This document shows, piece by piece, positions 17,023 to 26,476 of a stretch of 64,000 nt of DNA (within the stretch, counting starts at the first letter, position 1; the number at the start of each line of letters is the position of its first letter). Made by a program: the position numbers and the translations under genes. The notes under the pieces were generated by a model, which worked only from the letters and a program-made list of their open reading frames with translations, did no database searches and had not been told where the DNA came from. The DNA comes from Rhodothermales bacterium (lineage in GTDB: Bacteria > Bacteroidota > Rhodothermia > Rhodothermales > Bin80): contig JAJEDR010000074.1 of NCBI GenBank assembly GCA_022821385.1, positions 1 through 64,000 of the forward strand, given 5' to 3'.

Positions 17023-18198
17023 TCACAGAGCAAGGGTGTTCCTTTTGGATGCCTCATGCACATAATGTCGTGCAGACTGATCAACCTGGAGAATCTCTTC
17101 ATAAGTATTACACGAGGAACCCGAAAGCTTGCCTAGTGCCCCCTCCACCATCCTTGGTATGCCCATAAAGCCTATCCGCTCTTTAAGAAAAAGGTCGACT
17201 GCGGCCTCGTTGGCCGCATTGAGTATGGCCGGAGCGCTCCCACCGGCAGCCAGCGCCTCTCGTGCCAAACGCAAACATGGAAATTTCTCCAGATCGGGCG
17301 GAGCAAAAGTCAGGGATTGTGGGCGCGCCCAATCTACACGCCCCTCCGGGAGTGGCCATCGATCTGGATAGCTGAGCGCATACTGAATAGGTAGTCGCAT
17401 GTCTGGCAGGCTGAGTTGCGCCTTGAGCGATCCATCCTCAAACAACACCATTGCGTGCACAATCGATTGCGGATGCACGACCATCTCAATCTGATCCTCG
17501 CGAAGTCCAAACAGCCAGTAGGCTTCAATCACCTCCAAGCCCTTATTCATCATGGTGGCAGAATCAATTGTTACCTTCGCACCCATGCTCCAGTTGGGGT
17601 GCTTGAGTGCCTGCTGAGGTGTGACACTGTCGAGTGCTGTACGATCAATATTGCGGAACGGCCCCCCGGATGCCGTAAGTATGACCTTCTCTACATAGCG
17701 TGTACTATCCTCTAAGCACTGAAACACCCCTGCATGCTCACTGTCGACCGGTATAATTCTAGCCTTATGAAGCCTAGCTGTCCGCATTGCAAGATCGCCG
17801 GCGGCTACCAGAGTCTCTTTGTTCGCCAAAGCCAATACCTTTCCAGCCTCCAGAGCAGCCAGGACAGATTTGAGTCCTGCTATCCCCGAAGCAGCTCCAA
17901 GTACTATATCCGCCTCTGGATGCGTTGAACAGGCACATACTCCCTCACCGCCCTCAAGTACACGAATATCCGTACCCTCAAGTCCACTCCGAAGTGCCTG
18001 CGTACACGATCTGTCTGCTATGGCAACTACATCTGGATCAAACATGCGGGCCTGTCTGATTAGCAGATCTACATTCCGGTTGGCGGCAAGAGCTAACACA
18101 CGTAACTTATCCGTATGTTTTTGAACAATATCCAAGCACTGCGTACCTATGGACCCTGTTGCTCCTACAATGCTTATTCTGCGCCTGTCCGTATTCAT
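17023..18198 (-). CDS. dxr: 1-deoxy-D-xylulose 5-phosphate reductoisomerase
   Basis: 391 residues. The NADPH-binding 'GATGSIGTQ' is at 13-21, 'LANKETLVAAG' forms the middle domain, and 'TIDSATMMNKGLEVIEA' plus 'VHPQSIVHAMV' are the catalytic-domain signatures. It converts DXP to MEP, the committed step of the MEP isoprenoid route. ispH and a squalene/phytoene synthase lie 44 kb away in the same window. It is divergent from the TPR gene, with only 63 bp between the starts. Confidence 0.97.
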   Translation of the reverse strand: MNTDRRRISIVGATGSIGTQCLDIVQKHTDKLRVLALAANRNVDLLIRQARMFDPDVVAIADRSCTQALRSGLEGTDIRVLEGGEGVCACSTHPEADIVLGAASGIAGLKSVLAALEAGKVLALANKETLVAAGDLAMRTARLHKARIIPVDSEHAGVFQCLEDSTRYVEKVILTASGGPFRNIDRTALDSVTPQQALKHPNWSMGAKVTIDSATMMNKGLEVIEAYWLFGLREDQIEMVVHPQSIVHAMVLFEDGSLKAQLSLPDMRLPIQYALSYPDRWPLPEGRVDWARPQSLTFAPPDLEKFPCLRLAREALAAGGSAPAILNAANEAAVDLFLKERIGFMGIPRMVEGALGKLSGSSCNTYEEILQVDQSARHYVHEASKRNTLAL

Positions 18199-18261
18199 TT
18201 CTCGTTAGTCCACCCATGTGGATGATCAATCAGAATATAACGTAGTATTCTCTGAATCTTT

Positions 18262-20139
18262 ATGATTTCAGTAACCCGAATGCGATTCCTTCCTGTTTGC
18301 TGCCTGTGCGTGTTTGTATTTGTCGATCTGGCACTGGCACAACCGCAACGTGTAAACCGAACACCCCCTCCTTCAGAGGAAGAGCAACTTGACGGACATG
18401 CTGCATCCCGCTATCAACTTGCCCTCGGGTACCTGCGGGGCATGCAGTTTGAGCGCGCCATTGCCATCCTGCGCGATTTGTACGCTGAACAACCCGAACG
18501 TAAGATTTTCTTTGATAAGCTCAAAGAGGCTTACGTCGATGTTAAACGATATGACGATGCAGTGGCACTGTTAGACGATGCGCTCACACGCAGCCACACG
18601 GCGCAGCCGGAACTTGAAGCTGAACGTGCACAACTCTTTTACCTTGGTGGAGATGAACCTGCGGCAATGGAAGCCTGGGCTGCACTCCTACAGTCCGCAC
18701 CTGACACCGAAGCAGTCTATCGCGTCGTATATGCCAGCATGATTCAAATACGCCTCCTTATTCAAGCGATTGACGTATTAAAGCAGGGCAGAAAGGTTAT
18801 TGGCAGTATGAACCTATTTCAGGCAGAGCTTGCTCACCTGTACAGTCTTACCGGACAACATGAACTCGCTACACAGGAATACCTGGACCTACTGTCTACT
18901 AACGAACGACAGCTGAATTACGTACGCAGTCGACTCGGAAGAGATCTGGAGCAGGATGGCGCCCTTGAAGATGCCATTCGTATTACAGAAGCGCGTGTCG
19001 TATCTGAACCCGATCTACGTCAGCTACGAGACCTCTTAGCGTGGCTCTACGAACAGGCGGGGAGTTTCGAGCAAGCGTTTGAGGAAATTGTTGCACTAGA
19101 AGAAGACGCCGATGCTAGTGGACAGGGAGTCTATCAGTTTGCCCTGCGTGCAGCAGAGGCTGGTGCCTTTGTGGTTGCCGGCCGGGCATTCCAGTCAGTA
19201 ATCGAGACATATCCCGAGGTAAACATATCTATTGAGGCCCGCCTAGGTATGGCAGACATGTATCGTCTACGGGCTGAAAATAATAATAACCTCGAGCAGT
19301 ACCAGCATGCACTTGAAGCTTATGAGACATTCCTGAAGGACTTTCCCGAACATCCGCAGACCCCCGTTGTAATTGCGCGAATTGGTGCCTTGCACCAGGA
19401 CGTTTTTAGAGATCAGGAGGCTGCCGAACGCACCTTGTCCTATTTGGCCACACGATACACGAATTCCCCCATTGGCCATCAGGCCCGATTTGATTTAGGG
19501 CGCTTGGCTGTGACGAAGGGCAACCTGAACGAAGCTGGTGCCATCTTTGCGCGTCTGGCTGAACAGACTGAAGGCGAACTCGCGGCAAAAGCGCGATATG
19601 AAGAGGCCATGACGCACTTCTACGCTGGAAATCTGACTGAGACAGAATCTATCCTGAATAGTCTTAGAGAAAACACAGACAAAGAGACCGCCAACGATGC
19701 CATTGAACTGCGCGTACTGCTCATGGAAGACCCGGGCACCGACTCCACAAATAGTGCTCTCACAAGCTACGCACAGGCCCTGCTGCTCTTCCGACAACGC
19801 AAAGCAGATGCAACCGCCCGTGTTTCTCAGGATATACTGGCACAATGGGGACAACACCCAATTGCAGATGATGTCCGGTTTCTGCGCGCCCGGGCCCTCC
19901 TGCTTGATAGCCGTCCAGATGAAGCTTTGATGGCGTTCGGAGAACTCCCGCTTATTCATCCAGAAAGTCCGCTGCTGGATCAAAGTCTTTTTTACTATGC
20001 TGAAATTCTTGAAACCTTTCAAGGAGATGCTGCAGGTGCACTGCAAGCGTATACCGATCTGCTCACACAATACCCGGGTTCACTCCTGGTCAACAAGGCG
20101 CGTGAGCGCATTCGGGCGCTTCGCTCGGCAGGTGTGTAG
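18262..20139 (+). CDS. Secreted TPR-repeat protein
   Basis: 625 residues: a signal peptide ending near 'LALAQ' (residue 27), then helical repeats throughout. TPR-like units are recognisable from about 45 to 615, for example 'RYQLALGYLRGMQFERAIAILRD' type pairs, including later stretches typical of YbgF/outer-membrane-lipoprotein TPRs ('YPGSLLVNKARERIRAL'). There is no lipobox. It is a likely scaffold in the periplasm or envelope. Its 3' end overlaps the next gene, and this TPR/'AsnB-like' order is familiar from Bacteroidota genomes, so the two probably work together. The biochemical role is unknown. Confidence 0.85.
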   Translation: MISVTRMRFLPVCCLCVFVFVDLALAQPQRVNRTPPPSEEEQLDGHAASRYQLALGYLRGMQFERAIAILRDLYAEQPERKIFFDKLKEAYVDVKRYDDAVALLDDALTRSHTAQPELEAERAQLFYLGGDEPAAMEAWAALLQSAPDTEAVYRVVYASMIQIRLLIQAIDVLKQGRKVIGSMNLFQAELAHLYSLTGQHELATQEYLDLLSTNERQLNYVRSRLGRDLEQDGALEDAIRITEARVVSEPDLRQLRDLLAWLYEQAGSFEQAFEEIVALEEDADASGQGVYQFALRAAEAGAFVVAGRAFQSVIETYPEVNISIEARLGMADMYRLRAENNNNLEQYQHALEAYETFLKDFPEHPQTPVVIARIGALHQDVFRDQEAAERTLSYLATRYTNSPIGHQARFDLGRLAVTKGNLNEAGAIFARLAEQTEGELAAKARYEEAMTHFYAGNLTETESILNSLRENTDKETANDAIELRVLLMEDPGTDSTNSALTSYAQALLLFRQRKADATARVSQDILAQWGQHPIADDVRFLRARALLLDSRPDEALMAFGELPLIHPESPLLDQSLFYYAEILETFQGDAAGALQAYTDLLTQYPGSLLVNKARERIRALRSAGV

Positions 20140-21385
20140 CATTTCTGCAATGCTGCTGTTACTTATTTGTCCTGCCGGTGCACAGGATGTACTCATACCA
20201 ATGGACGACGGCCAGTCAGATCACCTGAAAGCCTATGGTGCAGTATACTGGGCGCTTCAGCGGGGAGAACCCGTCGACTGGCTGTTGAACTTTCGCGGTG
20301 GTTCTTTTCTGACTGCAGATTTCCCCGGACTGCGTGACGAGCTTGCGCTTCGCGGGATTATACACGAAACCCTTTCCGGGACCGCAACAGCCCGACTTGT
20401 TGCCGAAGTGGAAAGCGACCGGGCAAACACAGGCCTCGTGAGACTGGAAACACCCCCGCGCATTGCAGTATATGCCCCGCAACAGACCCTGCCCTGGGAC
20501 GACGCTGTACTCCTCGCGCTGGAATATGCTGAGGTAACATATGATATAATTTACGATGACGATGTCCTTGGCGGTGCACTGTCTGCTTACGATTGGCTGC
20601 ATCTTCACCACGAAGATTTCACCGGGCAGTACGGCAAATTCTATCAATATCGGAATATGCCCTGGTACATCGAACAGCAGCGCGATGCCGAATTAGCTGC
20701 CCATCGCCATGGATACCGAAAGGTGAGTCACCTGAAGCTACTGGTTGCGCAAACCATCAAGCAGTACGTTGCCGAGGGCGGTTTTTTGTTCGCCATGTGC
20801 TCTGGTACGGATACCTATGATATTGCTTTGGCTGCACACTCAACCGATATTGTTCCATCCGAATACGACGGGGATCCCATTAACCCCAATGCCATCGGGG
20901 AGCTGGATTATTCGGCCTCCCTCGCTTTTGAGGGCTTCCGTCCAAGTTTCAACGCTGCTGAATATGAACATTCCGATATCGATGCTGGGCCACCTCCGCA
21001 GCAGTTCCAGAATCCGTTACTGGACTATTTTACATTGTTTGAGTTTAGCGCCAAATGGGATCCGGTACCCTCCATGTTAACACAGAATCATGTTGGAACA
21101 GTGAAAGGGTTCGTCGGACAAACCACTGCGTTCAAAAAGCATCTCATTAAACCGAATGTGGTCGTGCTCGCCGAAGTACCGCAGCGCAGTGAGGTCAAAT
21201 ACCTGCATGGGTCCTACGGTCAGGGTACCTTCACCTACTATGCTGGCCACGATCCCGAGGACTATCAACACTATGTGGGAGATCCTCCGACTGATTTGAG
21301 CCTGCATCAAAACTCACCTGGCTATCGCCTTATCCTGAATAATATCCTATTCCCGGCAGCCCGCAAGAAAAAACAGAAGACCTGA
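20102..21385 (+). CDS. Conserved secreted protein often labelled 'asparagine synthetase B'; function unknown
   Basis: The product belongs to a conserved Bacteroidota family that databases often call asparagine synthetase B. It has none of the features of that enzyme: no N-terminal catalytic Cys of a glutaminase and no SGGLDS-type ATP-pyrophosphatase loop. Visible hallmarks are 'LIPMDDGQSDHLKAYG', 'VDWLLNFRGGSF', 'YDWLHLHHEDFTGQYGKF', 'FAMCSGTDTYDIALAA', 'AKWDPVPSMLTQNH' and 'YYAGHDPEDYQH'. The conserved His/Asp/Glu could form a metal or catalytic site. I favour GTG 20102 (427 aa), because it gives a basic n-region before 'MLLLLICPAGAQ'; GTG 20132 and ATG 20150 are alternatives. It overlaps the TPR gene. 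Confidence 0.82.
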   Translation: MSAFGRFARQVCSISAMLLLLICPAGAQDVLIPMDDGQSDHLKAYGAVYWALQRGEPVDWLLNFRGGSFLTADFPGLRDELALRGIIHETLSGTATARLVAEVESDRANTGLVRLETPPRIAVYAPQQTLPWDDAVLLALEYAEVTYDIIYDDDVLGGALSAYDWLHLHHEDFTGQYGKFYQYRNMPWYIEQQRDAELAAHRHGYRKVSHLKLLVAQTIKQYVAEGGFLFAMCSGTDTYDIALAAHSTDIVPSEYDGDPINPNAIGELDYSASLAFEGFRPSFNAAEYEHSDIDAGPPPQQFQNPLLDYFTLFEFSAKWDPVPSMLTQNHVGTVKGFVGQTTAFKKHLIKPNVVVLAEVPQRSEVKYLHGSYGQGTFTYYAGHDPEDYQHYVGDPPTDLSLHQNSPGYRLILNNILFPAARKKKQKT

Positions 21386-21391
21386 CGGTCC

Positions 21392-21928
21392 ATGACCCCG
21401 CCGAAAACCCCGCGTGCATCGCGCTGCGTAATGTCCGAAATCGTTCTGCCAAACGATACCAATGCCCACGGCACCATGTTCGGCGGGCGGCTGCTTTCAC
21501 TGATGGACAAGTGTGCCGCTATCTGCGCGATGCGTCATGCGGGGCTGGTATGCGTAACCGTAGCGATCGACTCAGTGGAATTTAGTTCTCCGCTCTTTCT
21601 GGGCGAGGTCGTGATTATTGAGGGCTGGGTGAACCGGACGTTCAACACGTCCCTTGAGGTTGAAATTTCTGTAGAGTCCGAAAACCTAGATCGAAAGGAT
21701 CGGCGCGAATGCAATCATGCATACTTTACTTTCGTGGCACTCGACGATGAAGGCCGCCCAACCGCAGTGCCACCAATATATCCGGAATCAAAACTTGAGA
21801 AAGAACGCTACGAAAAAGCAGCCATGCGTCGCGAACTTCGCCTGCACCTGAAGGGACGCATTACCCTTGCAAACACCGTGTACCTGAAGGACGATCTTAT
21901 TGCAGCGATTTCGGGGAAAGATCTCTAG
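21392..21928 (+). CDS. YciA-type acyl-CoA thioesterase (hotdog fold)
   Basis: 178 residues. 'LPNDTNAHGTMFGGRLLSLMDKCAA' contains the hotdog active-site Asn/Asp and Gly-Gly turn of the acyl-CoA hydrolase family; 'VDSVEF'-type and 'GWVNRTFNTSLEVEI' strands follow. It hydrolyses acyl-CoA in the cytoplasm; the chain length cannot be told. The start lies 7 bp after the preceding stop. The C-terminal 35 residues form a charged helical tail, common in this family. Confidence 0.9.
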   Translation: MTPPKTPRASRCVMSEIVLPNDTNAHGTMFGGRLLSLMDKCAAICAMRHAGLVCVTVAIDSVEFSSPLFLGEVVIIEGWVNRTFNTSLEVEISVESENLDRKDRRECNHAYFTFVALDDEGRPTAVPPIYPESKLEKERYEKAAMRRELRLHLKGRITLANTVYLKDDLIAAISGKDL

Positions 21929-21950
21929 CCAAAACACGAACGCCTAATTG

Positions 21951-22901
21951 ATGGCCAACGAGCGCATCTTGATTACTGGGGCCGACGGACTGCTTGGCCA
22001 GGAGCTTGTTCAAAAACTCGGAGAACGAGATTCCTATAAGTTGTTAGCCACCGGCCGGGAAGCTGCTCCCCGGACCGAGGATACGCCGCAAGACGACTAC
22101 GAAAAACTTGATGTATGCCAGGCAGATGAAATCCAGAGAATATTCGCTGACTTCTCGCCAGAGTACGTGATCAACTGTGCAGCAATGACCGCTGTAGATG
22201 CCTGCGAAAACAATCGTGACGAGTGTTGGCGTGTGAACGCACAAGCGGTTGAACATCTTGCAAAGGCGTGCCACAGTCGAGGTACACACTTGATTCAGCT
22301 GTCTACAGATTTTGTGTTTAACGGCAAGAATGGACCGTATCGCGAAAACGACCGCCCCGAACCGCTGAACTTTTATGGAAAAACAAAGCTTGCAGGTGAG
22401 AATGCTGCGCGCACCGCAGGAGTCGGCAAGTGGACTATCGTGCGAACGAATGTGATCTATGGTGCGGCGACAGGACTCCCGCGAATGGATTTTGTTGAAT
22501 GGGTCTGTGATAACCTCCAGAATAACAAGATAATCGGAGCGTATACCGATCAATGGCGTACGCCTTCATACACCCACGATCTTGCATTGGGGATTCTTCG
22601 CATCATACACTTTCAGAAGACTGGCGTGTATAACCTGTCCGGCCGTGAGCTTATGAATATGTACGACTTTGCCCTTACCATCGCACAGGCCTTCGATCTT
22701 GATTCAAAATTCATTAAGCCAGTCTTGCAAAACTCAGATAACCAACCCGCGCGGCGCCCCAAACACACCGGTCTCATTACGCTGAAGGCGGAGACCGAAC
22801 TTGACTATCGTCCCCTGTCCATTAAGGCAGCCCTAGCGCACCTGCGGCTTCGCAAGAAGTCTGCCAGGACTGGACATCCTCCGGTAGATGCTTGGTGTTG
22901 A
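21951..22901 (+). CDS. RmlD-like NAD(P)-dependent sugar reductase/epimerase (SDR)
   Basis: 316 residues from ATG 21951 (the track used TTG 21948). The Rossmann motif is 'GADGLLGQEL' at about 9-18. 'INCAAMTAVDACE' is typical of dTDP-4-dehydrorhamnose reductase relatives, 'STDFVFNG' supplies the Ser/Thr, and 'YGKTKLAGE' supplies the YxxxK pair. It may act in dTDP-rhamnose synthesis, but no rmlA/B/C is adjacent, so another nucleotide-sugar or methionine adenosyltransferase beta-like role remains possible. Its 3' end overlaps serS by 14 bp. Confidence 0.85.
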   Translation: MANERILITGADGLLGQELVQKLGERDSYKLLATGREAAPRTEDTPQDDYEKLDVCQADEIQRIFADFSPEYVINCAAMTAVDACENNRDECWRVNAQAVEHLAKACHSRGTHLIQLSTDFVFNGKNGPYRENDRPEPLNFYGKTKLAGENAARTAGVGKWTIVRTNVIYGAATGLPRMDFVEWVCDNLQNNKIIGAYTDQWRTPSYTHDLALGILRIIHFQKTGVYNLSGRELMNMYDFALTIAQAFDLDSKFIKPVLQNSDNQPARRPKHTGLITLKAETELDYRPLSIKAALAHLRLRKKSARTGHPPVDAWC

Positions 22902-24150
22902 ATTTATTCAAACAAATCCCCGGGAAGTTTGCCAGGCACTTGCCCGGCGTGGAATCCCGGCAGGCGTGGATCTCGTTGACCGTGTGCTGGAACAGGATCG
23001 TGTCCGTCGCGAGTCCCTGACATACCTCCAGGCCAAGCAACAGGAGGCAAACGCAGAGAGTCGGAATATCGGCATCCTGATGCGTGAGGGAAAGCACGAA
23101 GCGGCAAAAGCCCTCATTGCGCGCCAGTCAGGCCTTAAAACAGAGATCAAAGAACTCGGAGAGGCTGCTGCGAACGCGGAACACACCCTCTCTGAGCTAA
23201 TGCTCACGATCCCTAACCTCCCGCATGAAAGTGTTCCTGACGGGCTAAGCGAAGCAGATAATGTGGCAGTCTACAGACATGGTACAATCCCTTCGTTTGA
23301 GTTTGATCCTTTGCCACACTGGGAGATCGCCAGACGACACGGATTGATTGACTTTGAACGCGGTGCGAAAGTAGCCGGCGCGGGATTCCCATTCTATATG
23401 GATGCTGGTGCAAAACTGCACAGAGCCCTTATAAATTTTTTCCTTGACACGGCGACACGCCAGTACAGGGAGGTTCGTCCGCCACTGCTCGTGAACGAGG
23501 CCAGCGCACGCGGCACCGGACAACTACCCGACAAGGAAGGACAGATGTATCATGTGTCCCTGGATGGACTCTATCCTGTGCCCACCGCCGAAGTACCGCT
23601 CACGAACTATTTTCGGGACGAGATTCTGCCTGAATCCGACCTGCCCGTAAAGCTCTGTGCGTATACCCCCTGTTGGAGACGTGAAGCGGGCTCCTATGGC
23701 TCACACGTACGTGGACTCAACCGTTTGCACCAGTTCGACAAAGTGGAGATCGTGCAGCTTACGCACCCGGAACAGAGCTATGAGGTTCTGGAAACCATGC
23801 GTAATGAGGCAGAAGCGCTGCTGAAGGCATTGAACCTGCCTTACCGGCGGCTGCTAATGTGCGCCGGTGAGTTAGGCTTTAACCAGACCAAACAATATGA
23901 CCTGGAGGTATGGAGCGCCGGGCAGGAGCGTTGGCTCGAAGTATCCTCTATTTCAAACTTCACCGATTATCAGGCACGCCGGATGAATGTCCGGTTTCGT
24001 CCAGAGCGCGGCGGCAAACCGCAACTTGTACACACGCTTAACGGCAGTGCTCTCGCACTGCCCCGAGTTGTTGCAGCTTTGCTGGAGCATAACCAAACCG
24101 AAAACTGTTCGTATGAACTGCCCGAAGTCCTGATCCCTTACCTCAGTTAA
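22888..24150 (+). CDS. serS: Seryl-tRNA synthetase
   Basis: 420 residues. The N-terminal coiled-coil arm (about 30-105) is evident from the K/E/A-rich heptads. The class II core has motif 2 'CWRREAGSYGSHVRGLNRLHQF' in part and motif 3 'NGSALALPRVVAALLEHNQ'. The serine-binding 'TAEVPLTN' is present. It charges tRNA-Ser in the cytoplasm. The start overlaps the end of the SDR gene. Length is normal and no disruption is seen. Confidence 0.97.
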   Translation: MLGVEFIQTNPREVCQALARRGIPAGVDLVDRVLEQDRVRRESLTYLQAKQQEANAESRNIGILMREGKHEAAKALIARQSGLKTEIKELGEAAANAEHTLSELMLTIPNLPHESVPDGLSEADNVAVYRHGTIPSFEFDPLPHWEIARRHGLIDFERGAKVAGAGFPFYMDAGAKLHRALINFFLDTATRQYREVRPPLLVNEASARGTGQLPDKEGQMYHVSLDGLYPVPTAEVPLTNYFRDEILPESDLPVKLCAYTPCWRREAGSYGSHVRGLNRLHQFDKVEIVQLTHPEQSYEVLETMRNEAEALLKALNLPYRRLLMCAGELGFNQTKQYDLEVWSAGQERWLEVSSISNFTDYQARRMNVRFRPERGGKPQLVHTLNGSALALPRVVAALLEHNQTENCSYELPEVLIPYLS

Positions 24151-24181
24151 ATTGAATCGTACTGTGAGGAAGTTAACTGCA

Positions 24182-26476
24182 ATGCCTCTCCCTCGGTACA
24201 CGCTCTCGGTTGTTGCAAAGGTCATACTCCTGTTCACTTTCGGCCTCTTTGCCGCCTCCGCGCATAGTCAGGAGCTTGCCGCATTGGATGGATTCATCAC
24301 TGACGCTACTAACGGAGAAACGCTGATCTCCGCAAACGTAATCCTGGAGGGTACCCTTCGCGGAGCGACAAGCAACCTGTCAGGCTATTACGCTATTTCG
24401 GGGATTGAACCTGGAACGTACACCGTTCGATGCTCCTACATCGGATTTGAAACGGTCACACGCGAAGTGGTCCTTGCTGCAGGAGAATCGGTCAGACTAG
24501 ACATAGAGCTGGCAACCACCGAAGAACTACTGGAGACCCTCGAGGTGTCGGCTGACCGTATCACAGAAGGAGAACAGCGCTCAATCGGGGTAAGCCAAAT
24601 CGGTGTAGCCACCATCCAGCAACTGCCACAGGTGTTTGAACCCGATGTATTTCGATCTCTTCAGCTGCTTCCCGGTGTAGCACAGTCCTCCGATTATTCA
24701 AGCGGCCTCTACATCCGCGGAGGCGATCCTGCGCAAACACTCATTCTTCTGGATCGCACAAAAATATACAACCCGAGTCATGTTTTTGGATTTTTCTCGA
24801 CGTTCAATACGGACGCGATCAAGGATGTACGACTCTACAAAGGAGGCTTTCCTGCCAACTATGGCGGTGTTCTGGGATCGGTACTGGACATCCAAAACAA
24901 GGACGGTAACAGACGCGAAACACACGGAAAGCTCAGCATTGGTCTGCTGGCCTCCAGAGCTTTTGCCGAAGGGCCGTATTCCCGCGGCTCCTGGATGGTT
25001 GCGGTGAGAAGGTCAACCCTTGAGCCTTTACTTGCAGCGCTGCAAAGTATTGACGCTGTTCCCCGCGCATTTTATTTCTACGATTTCAATGGAAAAATCA
25101 ACCTTGATGCTTCCCGGAACGACAAGCTTTCCCTCTCATTCTACGCGGGTTCAGATTACCTGCGTTCCGCCTTCACTGAAGGTATAGAGATCAAACTGCG
25201 CTACGGTAACCGTACGGTTGCAGGAAGCTGGGTACACCTGTGGTCCAATCAGTTCTTTTCCAATGTTACATTGACGACCTCTTGGTACGAATCCATGCCG
25301 CGTGCAACTTTTAGCGGCACCAACTTTAAGCAGATTAACCGCGTGATCGAAACCTCGATACGGGCGGATTTTGAATACTATCCAGGACCGAGACATGATC
25401 TGTCCGGTGGAGTATGGACCGGTATATTCAATGCGCCGCTAACGAATTTTTTTGATGACCGAGAAGTTTTCCACACACGGAACAGGGTCGAGCATGCGTC
25501 CTTCTATCTACAGGACACCTATCATCCAACGGAGAGCTGGTCCATCACTGCCGGACTTAGAGGTACGTACTACGGCTATGGAAGTCATTTTAGGTTAGCG
25601 CCCCGGCTTTCACTTGAACGGCAACTGGGGCCGGACGTGCGGCTTCAGGCAAGCGCCGGAAGGTATTACCAGTTCCTAACTCTTATTACCAATGAGGTCT
25701 TCTCCGGATTTGACTTTTGGCTAACAAGTGGTGAAGGGGTCAAGCCGGCGTACGGCGACCAATTCATTCTGGGCTTGAAGACCAACCTGTCCAGCGGGAT
25801 CACACTGGATACGGAAGCCTACTACAGGACTATGCGACAGCTTTTTGTGCTTGATCCATTCAGCACTGGCCTGGCAGGTCTGGAATATTCAGAATTGTTT
25901 GCCTTTGGCGACGGGATGGCACGCGGTGCAGAAATACAGCTGTCACGCCAGGAGGGCCGAATCAACGGGTTTATCGCCTACACCCTGTCTCACACGAACC
26001 GGGCTTATCCGCGGCTGAATCAGGATTTGTTCGGAGAGTCCCGAGTTTATGTTCCGCGTAACGACCGACTTCATGACCTGAATGTGGTAGGCCAATGGCG
26101 AATCTCTCGACGCTGGGAATTGGGGGCAGTATTTACGTACGCCACGGGACAGGCCTATACACGCCCAGAAGCTTCCTACACCATCCATGATCTCGATTTT
26201 GTGAATGGCCTTAACCAAACCGATCTGCTTGTATCCCCGGGCCTTAATCAGTCCAGATTACCAGCCTATCATCGCCTTGATGTGGGAGTGACCTGGACTG
26301 GCTCATTGAGGCGCTTTGCGGACTACACACTGCAAATACAGGCTATCAACGTCTATGCCAGAAGCAATACCTGGTTCATCTTTAACGAGATTGAAGATGA
26401 CGGTACGCTCTCCAGATCAACCATTCCGCAAATACCGTTCCCCCTTCCCAACTTATCCTTCACGCTCGATTTCTAA
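24182..26476 (+). CDS. TonB-dependent receptor with carboxypeptidase-regulatory-like domain
   Basis: 764 residues from ATG 24182, which has AGGAAG about 10 bp upstream; the track's TTG 24152 is less likely. A signal peptide is followed by a CarboxypepD_reg-like domain (about 30-115, 'GFITDATNGETLISANV' and 'VRCSYIGFETVTREV'), a plug (about 130-240, with 'GLYIRGGDPAQTLILLD'), and a beta-barrel to the C-terminus. The substrate is unknown. It is followed immediately by a DUF4249 lipoprotein whose ATG shares a base with this gene's TAA, a pairing well known in Bacteroidota. Confidence 0.93.
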   Translation: MPLPRYTLSVVAKVILLFTFGLFAASAHSQELAALDGFITDATNGETLISANVILEGTLRGATSNLSGYYAISGIEPGTYTVRCSYIGFETVTREVVLAAGESVRLDIELATTEELLETLEVSADRITEGEQRSIGVSQIGVATIQQLPQVFEPDVFRSLQLLPGVAQSSDYSSGLYIRGGDPAQTLILLDRTKIYNPSHVFGFFSTFNTDAIKDVRLYKGGFPANYGGVLGSVLDIQNKDGNRRETHGKLSIGLLASRAFAEGPYSRGSWMVAVRRSTLEPLLAALQSIDAVPRAFYFYDFNGKINLDASRNDKLSLSFYAGSDYLRSAFTEGIEIKLRYGNRTVAGSWVHLWSNQFFSNVTLTTSWYESMPRATFSGTNFKQINRVIETSIRADFEYYPGPRHDLSGGVWTGIFNAPLTNFFDDREVFHTRNRVEHASFYLQDTYHPTESWSITAGLRGTYYGYGSHFRLAPRLSLERQLGPDVRLQASAGRYYQFLTLITNEVFSGFDFWLTSGEGVKPAYGDQFILGLKTNLSSGITLDTEAYYRTMRQLFVLDPFSTGLAGLEYSELFAFGDGMARGAEIQLSRQEGRINGFIAYTLSHTNRAYPRLNQDLFGESRVYVPRNDRLHDLNVVGQWRISRRWELGAVFTYATGQAYTRPEASYTIHDLDFVNGLNQTDLLVSPGLNQSRLPAYHRLDVGVTWTGSLRRFADYTLQIQAINVYARSNTWFIFNEIEDDGTLSRSTIPQIPFPLPNLSFTLDF

